64,000 nt of DNA from Antilocapra americana. Its lineage: Eukaryota > Chordata > Mammalia > Artiodactyla > Antilocapridae. Position numbers and translations under genes: made by a program. How positions within the stretch are numbered: the first letter of the stretch is position 1; the number at the start of each line of letters is the position of its first letter. The stretch spans positions 29,507,264 to 29,571,263 of the forward strand of contig ML662442.1 in assembly GCA_007570785.1 (NCBI GenBank), given 5' to 3'. A model generated the notes under the pieces. The model ran no database searches. It saw only the letters and a list, made by a program, of their open reading frames with translations, and was not told the origin of the DNA. Positions 46,063-57,802 of this stretch are shown here, piece by piece.

Positions 46063-46487
46063 TTTTTATTGTCGTTCAGGTGCTGAGTCATGTCCAGCGC
46101 TTTGCGACACCATGCACTGCACCACACCAGGCTTCCCTATTCTTCTCTATCTCCCAGAGCTTGCTCAAACTCATGTCCATTGAGTCAGTGATGCCATCCA
46201 ACCATCTTATCCTCTGTCACCCCCTTCTCCTCCTGCCCTCAATCTTTCCCAGCATCAGGGGCTTTTTCAATGAGTTGGCTCCTTGCATCAGATGGTCAAA
46301 TGTTGGAGCTTCAGCATCAGTCCTTCCAATGAATATTCAGGGCTGATTTCTTTTAGGATTGACTGATTTGATCTCTTTGCTGTCCAAGAGACTCTCAAGA
46401 GTCTTCTCCAGCACCAAAGTTCAAAAACATCAATTCTTCAGCACTCAGCCTTCTTTACGGTCCAACTCTCACATCTGTACATGACTG
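46063..46487 (-). mobile_element. BovB 3' end fragment
   Basis: Antisense BovB 3' end from 'tgtcgttcaggtgctgagtc' to 'aactctcacatctgtacatg', about 425 bases, 5'-truncated. Confidence 0.93.
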
Positions 46488-46717
46488 CTAACTTGTTCAT
46501 TGGCCAGGTAACTAAATCAAATGAATGAAAAGACAAGAATCTTTTTAATTAAGATTTTCTTTGACTGTCATCTTTAACTCCATAAACACTGATTAGCTAA
46601 GGCTATGAATAGCCAAGAACAGTTTTAATGTATAAAAGAAATAAGAAAAATTTCAAGACCAATTTTACTTACCAGTAACATGGAGTTCCATACACAGCAA
46701 TTGATGTTGAACATGCC

Positions 46718-46937
46718 TTGGGGTTCCCTGGTAGCTTAGATGGTAAAGAACCTGCCTGCAATGCCAGAGACCTGGGTTTGATACCTGGATTGGGAAGAAG
46801 CCCTGGAGAAGGACATGGCAATTCACTCCAGTATTCTGGCCTGGAGAATTCAATGGACAGAGAGCCTGGCAAGCTATATAGTCCATGGGGTCGCAAAGAG
46901 TCAGACACGACTGAACAACCTTCGCTTTACTTCAACT
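46718..46937 (+). mobile_element. Bov-tA SINE
   Basis: Sense Bov-tA with A-box-like 'tagcttagatgg', B-box region 'gggtttgatacctgg' and body ending 'gacacgactgaacaacc'. A weak flanking repeat catgc-tt is present. Confidence 0.92.
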
Positions 46938-49900
46938 TCATGCTTTAGGGTGTGCCTTGTAAATGTTAGTGTCAGAACACCTACACCTGCATATTACAAC
47001 TATAATGAAAACCCACAAAAAATGGGTGACTCGGACAGAATTAAAAATAGGAAAGGGAGGAACAATGTTTCCAGGTATATTTTTCCATATATATTTCTCT
47101 ACAGTTTTAAAAAATAACTGCCTAGATTTATTTCCTAAATACCAGTCGATCTCACCAAAGAGTATGTGACCAAAATAGCTATGCAAACTGCAAATAGGGT
47201 GAACAGTAATCAACTTATCAATGTAAATAGCAGAGGTTTAACAAAGGAACTCCATCTTCCAGCAATACCTGAATTCTCCCAGAAGCCCTTTTTTATTCAG
47301 GACGTGCCCTTTGGAGACTTTTTCTCGCTACTCTGACCACTGAGCCTGCATATTTCCACACAGGAGGGCTACCCACCTGGTGCCTCTTTAATGATCCACA
47401 ACCCAGTACAGAAGAGCAACAGTTCTACTAGAGAATGGCCAATTAACTCTCAAAGAAAAAAAGTCATACTGAAAAGTAAGAGTCTACTTAGAAAGGATAA
47501 TAAATAGAGCTAAATTCTGTTAGGGACTGCATCATTTTCTTAGCAAAGCAGAGTATACCACCGTTCAGCTTCATTGGCATTTCAGATCTTTGTGCCTTTT
47601 TGAGAAATCACTTTACCTTAATCCACTTAGCCTTCTAGTCTGTTGAGCATAAAGCCAGATGTAAGTGATACAGCTGACGAGTTAATTTACACTTAAATAT
47701 CAAATAATCACTCAACTAAGGGCAAACAGAAATGAACACACACCCACCCCTGCGGCTGTGGCAAAGATACTCTTACCATATGTAATTCTTTCTTTTTACT
47801 TCCTGGGTCAATATGCGCCAGAGCGAATATCAAGTTTAAACTGCAGGGGGCAGCAAACATCCATAAACTAAGCACAATGCTTGCTAAAAGGATAGCTGTT
47901 TTTTTCTTGTGTCTATTTTTGGCCCTTCAGAGTACAATGGATATTTTTCTCTAATCTCCTATATTCAATATAAGGAACTCTTGAGGCATTTATTTGGGTT
48001 TAACTAATAAGGGGTCCTTTAATTGAGAAACGTAGAAGACTAATGAATCAATGCAAGCAGTATCTGAAGGGTTGACATTCTGCTCAGAGCTTTCAACAAT
48101 TTTGCCTGAAATGTCTCAGCCAACCACACGTACATTGCCACAATGTCTTGGACTTTGAAAGTAGGTTAAATCGTTCATGAGTGACTTGCCTCTGGCTTTT
48201 CTGTGATAGGCACTGCTTGTTGCTTATCCAATATCCTTCTCACCTTCTTCCCTAATAATAAAAAACCCCAGCTGACAGTGTAACCAACTAAAAAAAAAAA
48301 AACTATAATTCCTTATCTCGGCTACAGCCGGAGGAGACCACATGGCATTCTTCTACCCTTGACAGGTAGCCTCACATCTATTGTAGATCAAAAGTTTTAT
48401 TTTCTTGATATAGGCACTTCCTCCTTCCTTACTGTCTTCCTTGCTTTCTGTATTGTTTTCTTTTTGCTTGATTTGTTGGCTTCCTACCTCAGAGTTGGAT
48501 GGGAAACCAAACCTGGGGCAGTTGTATTGTAACCATGAGACTATTAGGAAAACAAAGGCAGATGTTCAATGTTTCAAAGTAGGAAAGGAGCCTGGAGACG
48601 ATGGCCCACATGAGGCGGTAACCACCCTGGGCTACCCTAGCTGGATTCTGGCTTTCCAGGAGGACTTCCTACTTTCTGTTATGTGAGAAAAAGATTCCCT
48701 TATTTGTTTTAATCATCATCGTCAAGTTTATGTCAGTGAAGCAGACCCAACCCCTTAGTCAGATGGATAGACATTCTGAGATGGGTAGATGAGCTAAAGG
48801 TGTGTTTAGAGACAGATATAATAAATATGATCCTTTTTTCAATCGAGGAAAGGTGCCTAAAATATAGTGCAGAATTACACCTTAATCAGATATGCCTCTA
48901 GAAATAATTGGCTAAGGCCAACATTGTGCAACATTAAAAGTGACAAATTAGGCGACCTGTAGATAAATGAAGGAGTGGCATTTAGCAGTGGAAATAGCAG
49001 AAGAGAATGACGTTTTAAAACAATAAATGTAGAGTTGAGTTTCTTAATATTTCTCATAAAAATCCTCATGAATGTGGGAGTCCCTATTCATCAAAGAGTT
49101 CAACTTACCAGATTTTACCACATGCTATAATAACTCATTTGTGAAATGCCATAAGGCCAAGATAATGTTGTTCCCATCAATATTCTATTATGTTTTATAA
49201 GAACATTTGGTGGTCTATGTATGTAGCTAATACATTCATCCTGTGAAATGAACATTTATCAACATCCAAGAAAGAAACAAAGAGGGAGTCGTTTACAAAG
49301 TGAGATAAGAGAGTTTAGAGAAAATATTCCAGAATCAGAGCACCTACTAGAATTAAATAGGAGAACTGGTGGAGGCTCACGTGTTGAAACCAAATCTAAA
49401 TCTGGGACCTGAATTTCTTTTCTGTGCTAAGAGCAGGGTTTTGCATTTGTAAAGTGAGAGATGTGAAAAGTCTTGTGACACTTATAATTTAGTTGGAGAA
49501 AAAAAAAATCTAAGACATGTTAACGCTAGAGCAAGCGATGTGGTGCAGCATGTAATTAATGGTTAAATTACAGGGTTTAGGGGATGAGTGCTACAGAAAT
49601 GGAAAATATAAGACCAACACTATTCAAGGAGGTTTTTAGGGGAGAGATGGGAAAGGGGAGAAACTGTGAAAGGAGAGGGTTAAAAAAAAAAAGAAATTCC
49701 CAAATAGAAAGGAAGGAAAGGCAAAGAGGTATGGACACAATCAACTTCTTTGTGGGATGGAGAGGAAAATTGGTGAAAATAGATTTAGATTTGCAGTGTT
49801 GCTTCAATTCATGGGTGCCCTCAAAAGCTAGGAAGGAAAAACTTTGAAGAGGACTAGGAGGATGCAATCCTATTTCCTGAAAAACAGAGATTATTGGTTC

Positions 49901-50133
49901 TATCATTCCCAGCTCCAAACAAACCCTTGATCACTGGATAACCTAGGTGCCCAAGTTTGTGCTGAACCTCAGCTCATGGACCAGCAGCTCTCTTCACTCT
50001 CCATCAAACTATCCATGAAGTCCTGCTTGATTCCTTCCAAAATAGTAACCAACTTAACCAACAGAGTACATTGTCTTTTCCAATCCATGGTGAGGGGCTG
50101 GAAAACTAGCTAGTTTTTGCAATTTGAAGAGAA
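46938..50133. other. Mostly single-copy interval
   Basis: AT-rich overall. 48220-48770 is more balanced and could be a decayed old LTR or DNA transposon ('attgtaaccatgagactatt' block), but no family is assigned. Open frames at 48441-48686 and 49577-49918 have no domain signature. A-runs occur at 48289-48301 and 49682-49692. Confidence 0.45.
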
Positions 50134-50341
50134 GGAGTGGCTCAGACAGTAAAGAATCTGCCTGCAAGGTAGGAGACCTGGGTTCAATCCCTGGGTCAGG
50201 AAAATCCCCTGGAGGAGTGCATGGCAACCCACCCCAGTGTTCTTGCCTGGCGAATCTTGCCTGGAGAATTCCATGGATAGAGGAGCCTGACAGGCTACAA
50301 TCCATGGGGTCGCAAAGAGTCAGGCACGACTAAGCGACTTT
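50134..50341 (+). mobile_element. Bov-tA SINE with internal duplication
   Basis: Sense Bov-tA lacking the first bases of the head. It contains a duplicated segment ('cttgcctggcgaat' then 'cttgcctggagaat', about 50242-50270) that other copies have once. Confidence 0.92.
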
Positions 50342-50593
50342 GTTTCATACCGTTTGAAAAGGCAAATGGAGTCCTAACAAAATTCCAAGAAAACAATCTC
50401 AAGAATATAGCACTGCAGTAGACAGTAGAGACTTTTGGTCTCTGGCTACGCAATGGTTCTACTCTGCTCTAGGCAAGCTCTCCAGTTCCTCCCACTCCAC
50501 ATCCTTATTTGACAAAAAAGTAACTAGTAAGGGTGTCAAGGTAAATTCACCCATCCTATATCAAGGCATCAAAAGATCTGGATGAGCAACCTG

Positions 50594-51200
50594 TCAGTTC
50601 AGTTCAGTTGCTCAGTGGTGTCCGACTCTTTGCACCCCATGGACTGCAGCACACCAGGCTTCCCTGTCCATCACCAACTCCTGGAGCTTGCTCAAACTAA
50701 TGTCCATTGAGTCAGCGATGCCATCCAACCATCTCATCCTCTGCCGTCCCCTCCTCCTCCTCCTCCAGCCCTCAATCTTTCCCAGCATCAGGATCTTTTC
50801 AAACGAGTCAGTTCTTTGCATCAGGTGGCCAAAGTATTGGAGCCTCAGCATCAGCCTTTCCAATGAATATTCAGGACTGATCTCCTTTAGGATGGACTGG
50901 TTTGATCTCCTTGCAGTCCAAGGAACTCTCAAGAGTCTTCTCCAACACCACAGTTCAAAAGCATCAATTCTTCAGCGCTCAGCTTTCTTTATAGTCCATC
51001 TCTCACATCCATACGTGACTACTGGAAAAACCATAGCTTTGACCAGACAGATCTTTGTTGGCAAAGTAGTGTCTCTGCTTTTTTAATATGCTGTCTAGGT
51101 TGGTCATAGCTTTTCTTCCAAGGAGCAAGCGTCTTTTAACTGCAACGCTGCAGTCACCATCTGCAGTGATTTTGAAGCCCAATAAAATGAAGTCTGTCAC
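50594..51200 (-). mobile_element. BovB 3' fragment, about 600 bp
   Basis: Antisense BovB: 3' terminal TTCAG units at 50594-50609, then the C-terminal coding end up to the 'ttttgaagcccaataaaatg' region. A minus-strand frame 51003-51200 matches the corresponding stretch of the longer copy (KITADGDC). Confidence 0.93.
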
Positions 51201-52559
51201 CTATATTAACCACAAATAAGAAAAGGAATGTTATGGTAATCATGCAAAACTCTGCATGAGAAATCATCATGACTGTTGTATCATTATCGCTAGTGCTTCT
51301 CAAACTTTAGAATATAGAATGATATGGAGAGCTCATTAAAATATAGATCTGGACCTCACTGTCAGAACTCCTGATTCTGCTCTCTGGAGAACAAAACCTG
51401 ACTGACTTTTTCTCTCAATTCAGTTGATATTTATAAAGAATATTGCTACCTAATGAATGTCTTCAATTTCCTCAGACTATGAATAGCAGGAAAAAAATCA
51501 ATGCCTTTTTTATTTTTACCACAAACTCAAAAACAAGAAAAACTTGAAGATTCTCTAGTCCATCATCCTTCTTACTATAGAAATTCCACCCCTGGTATTC
51601 TTTTAAAAATATGCCCATCAAATTTATTCTTATAGCCTGCAGGAATGGGATGCTTATCATTTCATATTTCAGGACAACCCTTTTGGGGAAGCTATAAAAT
51701 TGCTATAAAATCCTCCACGGAGATGCTAGTCTTATCTTCCCCTGGTGAGATTTATTTCTATTTCAAAGGGTAAGAGGAACACCCTAGGATCCTTCTCAAG
51801 GGAAAAAAGATTTTTGTCTTTATCTTTCAGGAGAGGAGGGGAAAAAGCTGCCTTCTCTACGTAAACGCCCAGATTTATATTCTCAGAGTTCTTAACCATA
51901 TAACATAACTTAACCATAACTTAAACAAACTGATATGTATGTGATGATACCAGATCCAGCTCTCATCACATTGTTGTATGGCTAATAACTGGGACAAAAG
52001 GGAACTGGTAGTTTTTTGCTGTAAGCGAATAATAATCTATTCTGCTTCAGAAACCTTGAGTTCACATTCAGGTTAATATTAATAAACCATGACAACCTAG
52101 GAAAGTAGTTCGAACATGAGTATCTGTGAGAGAAGTTAAGGGCTTTAGCAAATTGAGATCATGCATAAACTTTTTCATATGCAGTTTATACATTTAATGT
52201 TTACTGTACGTTAATAGTATTTTCAGTTAATTATTTTTATTAATTATCTTTTATTACAAGTTTAAGATAATGGATTTAGCCCCAAAGTTTGACAGTCCCT
52301 TGAGTGCTGTGAAAGGAATATTTGGCCTACAGAAACAGTTCATAAAGTGAGTAACCTGGATAAATTAGTATAACAAATATATATGGGGCTTGTCCCCCAT
52401 TTTTGAAAAAAGTTACTCCCAGTTACCAATCTTTCTTCTTACAGAATCTTCCCCATTCACCATAACTTCAGAGATTCTTTTTTTCAGTAAATGTTTGTAT
52501 TTACAAAGAACTGTTAGTACTCTGAAAAATAACTTACCTACCATATGTTTTTCATGCCC
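51201..52559. other. AT-rich single-copy interval
   Basis: No repeat or coding signature seen. Confidence 0.5.
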
Positions 52560-52690
52560 TATTACTTATTATCATGACAGCTTTGTGTCATATAAAATAA
52601 TACTAGCCAACAATTTTAGAGATGAGGAAACTGAGACACAAAAAGTTTTAGTAATTTGCCAAAGTTATCCAGTTAATTAGTTTTAAAGCA
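52560..52690 (-). repeat. MIR SINE
   Basis: 'gatgaggaaactgagacaca' is the best-conserved antisense MIR block, with 'gtaatttgccaaagttatcc' following in order. Confidence 0.75.
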
Positions 52691-53094
52691 AAGGTGGGAG
52701 TCACGCAATTAAGTAGATATATTGACTTTACTCTGAATAGTTCATATGACCTCTAATTATAAAAGCTGAAATAAGAAAATAACCTAATAGCATTGTCAAT
52801 ACTTGGCTTCCTATTTTAAAAACCATAAGACTGAAAACAGATGAGAAGAAAAAGGTAACATTCTGGGTAATTGCTATACAAATTATTGTGTAACATATTC
52901 TTTTATAAAATAAATCGGTTTGATTTTTTAATAGCATCTGTCTTCATGGTAATATCCAGTTCACAAATGACAGTTTATAAAAAGCATACCAAGACAATCC
53001 TCTAACCTTGGATAGTGATACAATTTCTTTAAGCATAGAATTGGTAACTTACTGACACTTGGTTGTTCATGATCGATGTCTTTAGGTTAGTTAG
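52691..53094. other. AT-rich single-copy interval
   Basis: No repeat or coding signature seen. Confidence 0.5.
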
Positions 53095-53262
53095 TAGTAG
53101 TTTAGTCACCAAGTCATATCTGACTCATTCGACCCCGTAGACTGTATTCCCGGCTCCTCTGTCCTCGGGATTCTCCAGGCAAGAATACTGGAGTGGGTTA
53201 CATTTTCTTCTCCAGGTGATCTTCCTGACTCAGGAATTGAACCCAGATCCCCTTACACATAG
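53095..53262 (-). mobile_element. Bov-tA SINE, head truncated
   Basis: Antisense Bov-tA body ('ttctccaggcaagaatactg') running into part of the tRNA-like head ('aattgaacccagatcccc'); the outer end of the head is missing. Confidence 0.88.
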
Positions 53263-53509
53263 TTAATTAAAACTAATGTTTGCCAACTAACTTACATCTT
53301 GGCAGTAAATGTATTTAATACTTACTGTCAAAGTACAGATTATTATGAATTTCTGTGATATGAATATGTTTCTATGTGTATTTCTATTATTGGAAGGGCA
53401 AACCAGTTTTGTATGAGATGGAAATTTTTGCAAAAAACAGAAAACTAGAAAGTTAATATTTCTATTTTGACTATTTGTAGCATATATATATAGATATAGA
53501 TATATTTTA

Positions 53510-53735
53510 AAGATTCTTTATTTTTAAACTTTTTATTGTATATTGGAGTATAGCCAATTCACAATGTTTTGATAGTTCTAGGTGGACAGCAGAGTGACAC
53601 AGCCATACATATACACATATCCATTCTCCCCCAAGCTTCCCTCCCACCCAGGCTGGCACATAACATAGATCAGAGTTCCCTGTAATATACAATAGGTCCT
53701 TATTGGTTATTCATTTTAAATGTATTCCATATATT
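53510..53735 (-). mobile_element. L1 3' end, antisense
   Basis: 'ttgtatattggagtatagcc', 'cagcagagtgacacagccat' and 'gttccctgtaatatacaata' are the antisense 3' UTR of an artiodactyl-type L1. Confidence 0.85.
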
Positions 53736-53867
53736 TTTAAAATAAACTTTATTTTTGGAACTATTTTAGATTTACATGAAAATTTTGAAGACAGTTCAGA
53801 GAGTTCCCAATATTCCCGCCCAGTTTCCTCTGTTATTGACATTTTAAATTAACGTATAGGAGATATG
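53736..53867 (-). mobile_element. Older L1M 3' UTR, first part
   Basis: 'ctattttagatttacatgaa' and 'gacagttcagagagttccca' are antisense L1M 3' UTR blocks, continued at 54061 and 54612 beyond two inserted SINEs. Confidence 0.8.
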
Positions 53868-54060
53868 ACTTCCCTGGTGGCTTAGACCGTGAAGCCTCTG
53901 CCTACAATGCAGGAGACCTGGGTTCGATCCCTGGGTAGGGAAGATCCTCTGGAGAAGGAAATGGCAACCCACTCCAGTATTCTTGCCTGGAAAACCCCAT
54001 AGACAGAGGAGCCTGGTGGGCTATCGTCCATAGGGTTGCAAAGAGTCAGACATGACTGAA
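53868..54060 (+). mobile_element. Bov-tA SINE inside L1M
   Basis: Sense Bov-tA with A-box-like 'tggcttagaccg', intact B-box region 'gggttcgatccctgg' and body ending 'gacatgactgaa'. Opposite in orientation to the Bov-tA 344 bases to the right. Confidence 0.95.
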
Positions 54061-54404
54061 TATATGCACATCCATAATTCTATTACTGTCAACTAAAGTC
54101 CATTCTTTATTCAGTTTTCCTTAGTTTTTTTTTTTTTACCTACCGTCAGTATTCTGTTCCAAGGTTTCATTCAGGATACCAAGTTACATTTATTAGCTGT
54201 ATCTCCTTAGGCTCTTCTTGGCTGTGACAATTTATCAGACTTCCCTTGTTTTTTATGACCTTGAAAGTTTTGAGGTATGCTTGTAAATATTTTGAAGAAC
54301 ATCTCTCTACTGAGATTCACCTTATGTTTTTCTTATAATCAGCCTGGGCTTATACATTTTAAATTATAAAGTGCCACTTCATCACATTATGTCAAGGGTG
54401 TGTG
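54061..54404 (-). mobile_element. Older L1M 3' UTR, second part
   Basis: 'caggataccaagttacattt', 'tccttaggctcttcttggct' and 'atgaccttgaaagttttgag' are well-conserved antisense L1M 3' UTR blocks. Confidence 0.85.
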
Positions 54405-54611
54405 TTAGTTGCTCAGTCGTGTCCGACTCTTTGTGACCCCATGGACTATAGCCTGCCAGGCTCCTCTCTCCATAGAATTCGCCAGGTAAGAATCCTGGAG
54501 TGGGTTGCCATTCCCTTCTCCAGGGGATCTTCCCAACCCAAGGACTGAACCCACGTCTCCTGCATTGCAAGCAAATTCTTTACTGTCTTAGCCACCAGGG
54601 GAGCCCTATAA
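54405..54611 (-). mobile_element. Bov-tA SINE inside L1M, with target-site duplication
   Basis: Antisense Bov-tA. Flanks are tcaagggtgtgtg (54392-54404) and tcaaggatgtgtg (54612-54624), 12 of 13 identical and both part of L1. Confidence 0.95.
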
Positions 54612-54780
54612 TCAAGGATGTGTGCTATCAAAATGACTTATCACCACTGATGTTTATCTTGATCGTCTGGCTAAGGTAGTGTTTGTCAGTTTCTGCAGCC
54701 TAAAGTTATTCTTTTGCCTTTTTTCCATACTGCTCTTTTGGAAGAAGTGTGTACTTCACAATTGAGTGGAGAACTATATA
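54612..54780 (-). mobile_element. Older L1M 3' UTR, third part
   Basis: 'aatgacttatcaccactgat', 'ctggctaaggtagtgtttgt' and 'tttccatactgctcttttgg' complete the L1M of 53736-54404. Confidence 0.82.
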
Positions 54781-54916
54781 CTTTTTACATGTGAATAAAA
54801 TGGAATTAATAATTTTGAAGGCATGCACCATTTAAAAAATGAAATAATGAAAGTCCTGGTGCATTTTAGCATCTTGAAACTTTGAAAAATTTAGATCCCA
54901 TTCTTGGAATCTTTGT

Positions 54917-55446
54917 AGGAGTCTCGCAAGCTCTCTCCCACAGTGCAAACATGACAGAACAGCCGTGTGGAGGTGGCCTTGAGGTTCGTTCCCTGGGAGT
55001 GTGGGGGCCCTCCCTGGGCGCGGGGTCCCAGGGGTGCCCAGGCCACTGAAAAAATGACCTCCCAGCCAGCGCTTCCCAGCCTGGGCTGACTTTCAGCTGC
55101 AGGCCGGTGGGGACCTCCGGGCCTGCTCCCAGGGCCTCAATTCCCGAGTCAGGGCCGGGTGTCTGCCCGCTCACTGGGAGCCTTGCAAACACATTCCTAG
55201 GGCAGCACGGTCCTGCCCATGGGCCAGGAGGCTTCAGGAGGGCGCCGGAGGGTTCAGAAGCCATGCTGGGGTCACCTGGCCAAGGGCACTAGGCACCCAC
55301 CATGGGCTGCCAGCGAGGGCTGGTGGGCCGGCCCCGGGCCTGCCCAATGCTGAAGCAGGAGCCAAGCTAGCTCTGGCAGAGGAAGCAAACAGCCACAGGA
55401 TGCCTTGGCAAGCAGTTGCTGGGCCACCCCGCGTGAGGCCTCCCCG
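54917..55446. other. GC-rich island, origin unknown
   Basis: About 530 bp of strikingly G+C-rich sequence with sharp edges in an AT-rich, L1-dominated region. A 7-base direct repeat tctttgt lies at both edges (54910-54916 and 55447-55453). A minus-strand frame of 132 codons (54866-55264, Pro/Gly-rich) is best explained by base composition. It matches none of the repeats I recognise. It could be an inserted retrocopy, an unfamiliar repeat or a small CpG island. Confidence 0.5.
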
Positions 55447-55453
55447 TCTTTGT

Positions 55454-55783
55454 GTGATACTATTTGGATACTCACTGTGTGTTATTAAATGTTTCCAGTT
55501 TTTTAGATTATTTATTTGAAAACGTTTTGTTTATCAGGAACAAAGCTGAACTCTGGGAATACAAATCTGAGATATCATCCTTGTCCTCTGGAGGTTTAAG
55601 TCTTATCATAAAGATTCCACATCCTGAGAGCCAATCCTTTCCTCATTTCTTTTTCTATGGCATCTAGAATATTTCCTAACTCAAATTAATCTTTTAAAAC
55701 TAACTATGCTCACACCCCCAGCTAACATCCTACCAAATGGTGAAAGCTTGAAAGCTTTACCTCTAAAATTAAGAACAAATTTA
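55454..55783. other. Single-copy interval, nothing recognised
   Basis: No repeat or coding signature seen. Confidence 0.5.
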
Positions 55784-55790
55784 CCTATTC

Positions 55791-56012
55791 TCAAGCTTCC
55801 CTGGTGGCTCAGATGGTAACATCGTCTACTTGCAATGCTGGAGAACCAGGTTCAATCCATAGGTCGGGAAGATCCCCTGGAGAAGGAAATGGCAACCCAC
55901 TCCAGTACTCTTGCCTGGAAAATTCCATGGATGGAGGAACATCGTGGGCTACAATCCATGGAGTGGAAAAGAGTCAGACACGACTGAGCGAATTCATTTT
56001 CACTTCACGTTG
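55791..56012 (+). mobile_element. Bov-tA SINE, short target-site duplication
   Basis: Sense Bov-tA ending with a 'ttcattttcacttcacg' tail. Exact 7-base repeat cctattc at 55784-55790 and 56013-56019. Confidence 0.92.
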
Positions 56013-56064
56013 CCTATTCGCATGACTCCTATTCAAAATAATACTGACTTTTCTAACCAGAGCA

Positions 56065-56200
56065 ATCAGGTGAGAAAAAAAATGAAATTATCCGAATCAG
56101 AGATAAAGAATATATAAAATTGTTTCTTTCTGCAGATGACACGGTCTTATGTATAGAAACCCCTAAAGACTCGGTCAAAAAACAAAAGTACATAACTCTG
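56065..56200 (+). mobile_element. L1 ORF2 fragment containing reverse transcriptase motif
   Basis: 'ctttctgcagatgacacggt' and 'aaacccctaaagactcgg' are the sense ORF2 segment around the catalytic aspartates, read as SADDTVLCIETPKDS in the 56120 frame. Only about 135 bases remain, with no coding continuity. Confidence 0.75.
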
Positions 56201-57546
56201 ACATCAGTGCCCTGCTCGCATCCCCTCAGCCCGCTCAGGAGGCCAGCTGTGATCAGGCAGACAATTTGCTTACCTCCAGCCACTCCTGAGGGCTACCAGG
56301 TCTTCAGCCACTACTGAGTGGATCTTGATGGGAAAATATGTCTACTTCCTTGTCCTTTGTGGGACTATTTCAGCTATGTTTTACAGAATCCCCCCAAGAG
56401 TCCCCAGTGGTAGTGAGGGCCAGCTGCTCACCCCAGTAACCTGTGTAGAAACAACCCACCATTCTGCCCTATCTCCTTCCATTTTCTGTTTTACTGTCCC
56501 CCTCGCCCCAACTCTGCTTCCTGCGATCACTCCCCAAACAAACACCTTGTACCGAAATCCTTAATGCCAAATCTGCTTTGGGGTGAAACTCAAAGGAAGA
56601 CATCTCAGTTTTCCCTTTCCTAAGTCTGGTGTAGACATGTAAAACTTGTTTTACAGATGTTCATTGGTGATGACTCTCCTTTCGTTTCCGTCTTTGCTTC
56701 TAATTGCTCTTTTCATAAAGCTGGTCTGAGACACTGACCAGCAGGACAGGAAGAAGAAAGAGGAAAAAGAGGTGGAGGATGGAAAACTAAGCCCCTTTTC
56801 TTAAGTGAATAAGCGTTTTTGAAAAAGGAAGTAGCACGTTTCAAGATGTGAATAAAACTGGTCGTGAGGCAGAGGTGAGAGAGAACAGTGTGAACCACTG
56901 GCTGGAAATGATGGAAGATAATGTCATTGTTCTGACCCAAATATTCCTTTAAATAGAAAATGTCTATATCTGGACTCGACTCATTACAGCCTCTTCTGGC
57001 CCCTACTCTTTGCACTCCCCTCATTCTTTCTTCCTAACCCCATTCCTCAGCCCCTCAGGGTGACCCATCAAATCTTCAAATGAGGCGGGGGGGTGGGGGG
57101 TGGGGGAGGAGCTTCAAGCAGTATGTGCCAGGATGTACCGCTTTGTCTCTAAGTTCTGAACTTGAATGGGCTGCCTGGAGACCAGCCCATATCTACCAAC
57201 AGCCAGGCACAGGCCACGACCTGAGAGGAGCAAGTGGAGACGGGGGACATGTATCCAAACATTTACCCAAAGTGCTCCCTCCCCCACACTGAATCTCAGG
57301 CACAATACTAATGATACAGGTAAGCACGACTCTGTTCTTCCTGTTCTTCCATTCTCTGGAAGGATGGAAGATAGGCCAGAAGTTCACCAAAGAATAGAAA
57401 AACCTGTATTATTTCTCATCTACGTATTTAGTATCTTCTCTGGGAGAGGGCACCCCAGATACTGTCATGCAAGGTGAACCAATGTTCTATGTTCTGGACA
57501 CTGGATTTTGGAGCAAGAGATTGGACAACTGCTAATTTGCTTAATT
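56201..57546. other. Mostly single-copy interval
   Basis: No repeat family is evident. Overlapping frames at 56713-57024 and 57080-57477 are unsupported. A G-rich tract lies at 57087-57106. Confidence 0.5.
57087..57106 (+). other. Candidate G-quadruplex
   Basis: G-runs of 7, 6 and 5 separated by single T residues; the 7-run can supply two tracts, giving four G3 tracts with very short loops. Confidence 0.55.
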
Positions 57547-57739
57547 CTCCCTCATAGCTCAGTTGGTAAAGAATCCGCCTGCAATGCAGGAGACTCCAGT
57601 TTGATTCCTGGGTCAGGAAGATGTGTTGGAGAAGGGATAGGCTACCCACTCCAGTACTCTGGCCTGGAGAATTCCAAGACTGTATAGTCCATGGGGTCAC
57701 AAAGAGTCAGCTTTGACGAGCAACTTTCACTTTCACTTC
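57547..57739 (+). mobile_element. Bov-tA SINE
   Basis: Sense Bov-tA with 'tagctcagttggtaaagaat' and 'gtttgattcctgggtcagga'; the body has a deletion near 57675-57685. Confidence 0.92.
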
Positions 57740-57764
57740 CCCCAATATCTTAACACAGGTTAAA

Positions 57765-57802
<38 letters not shown>
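57765..57802. repeat. (AC)n microsatellite
   Basis: AC repeat of about 19 units interrupted by a few CG units ('acgcgcgcac'), a likely length-polymorphic marker. Confidence 0.95.

Noticed and set aside
54866..55264. 132-codon minus-strand frame in the GC-rich island
   Set aside because: Pro/Gly/Arg-rich sequence typical of random GC-rich DNA. The island itself is reported, not the frame.
57765..57802. Regular short repeats as a possible CRISPR-like array
   Set aside because: A simple AC microsatellite without spacers; the host is a mammal.
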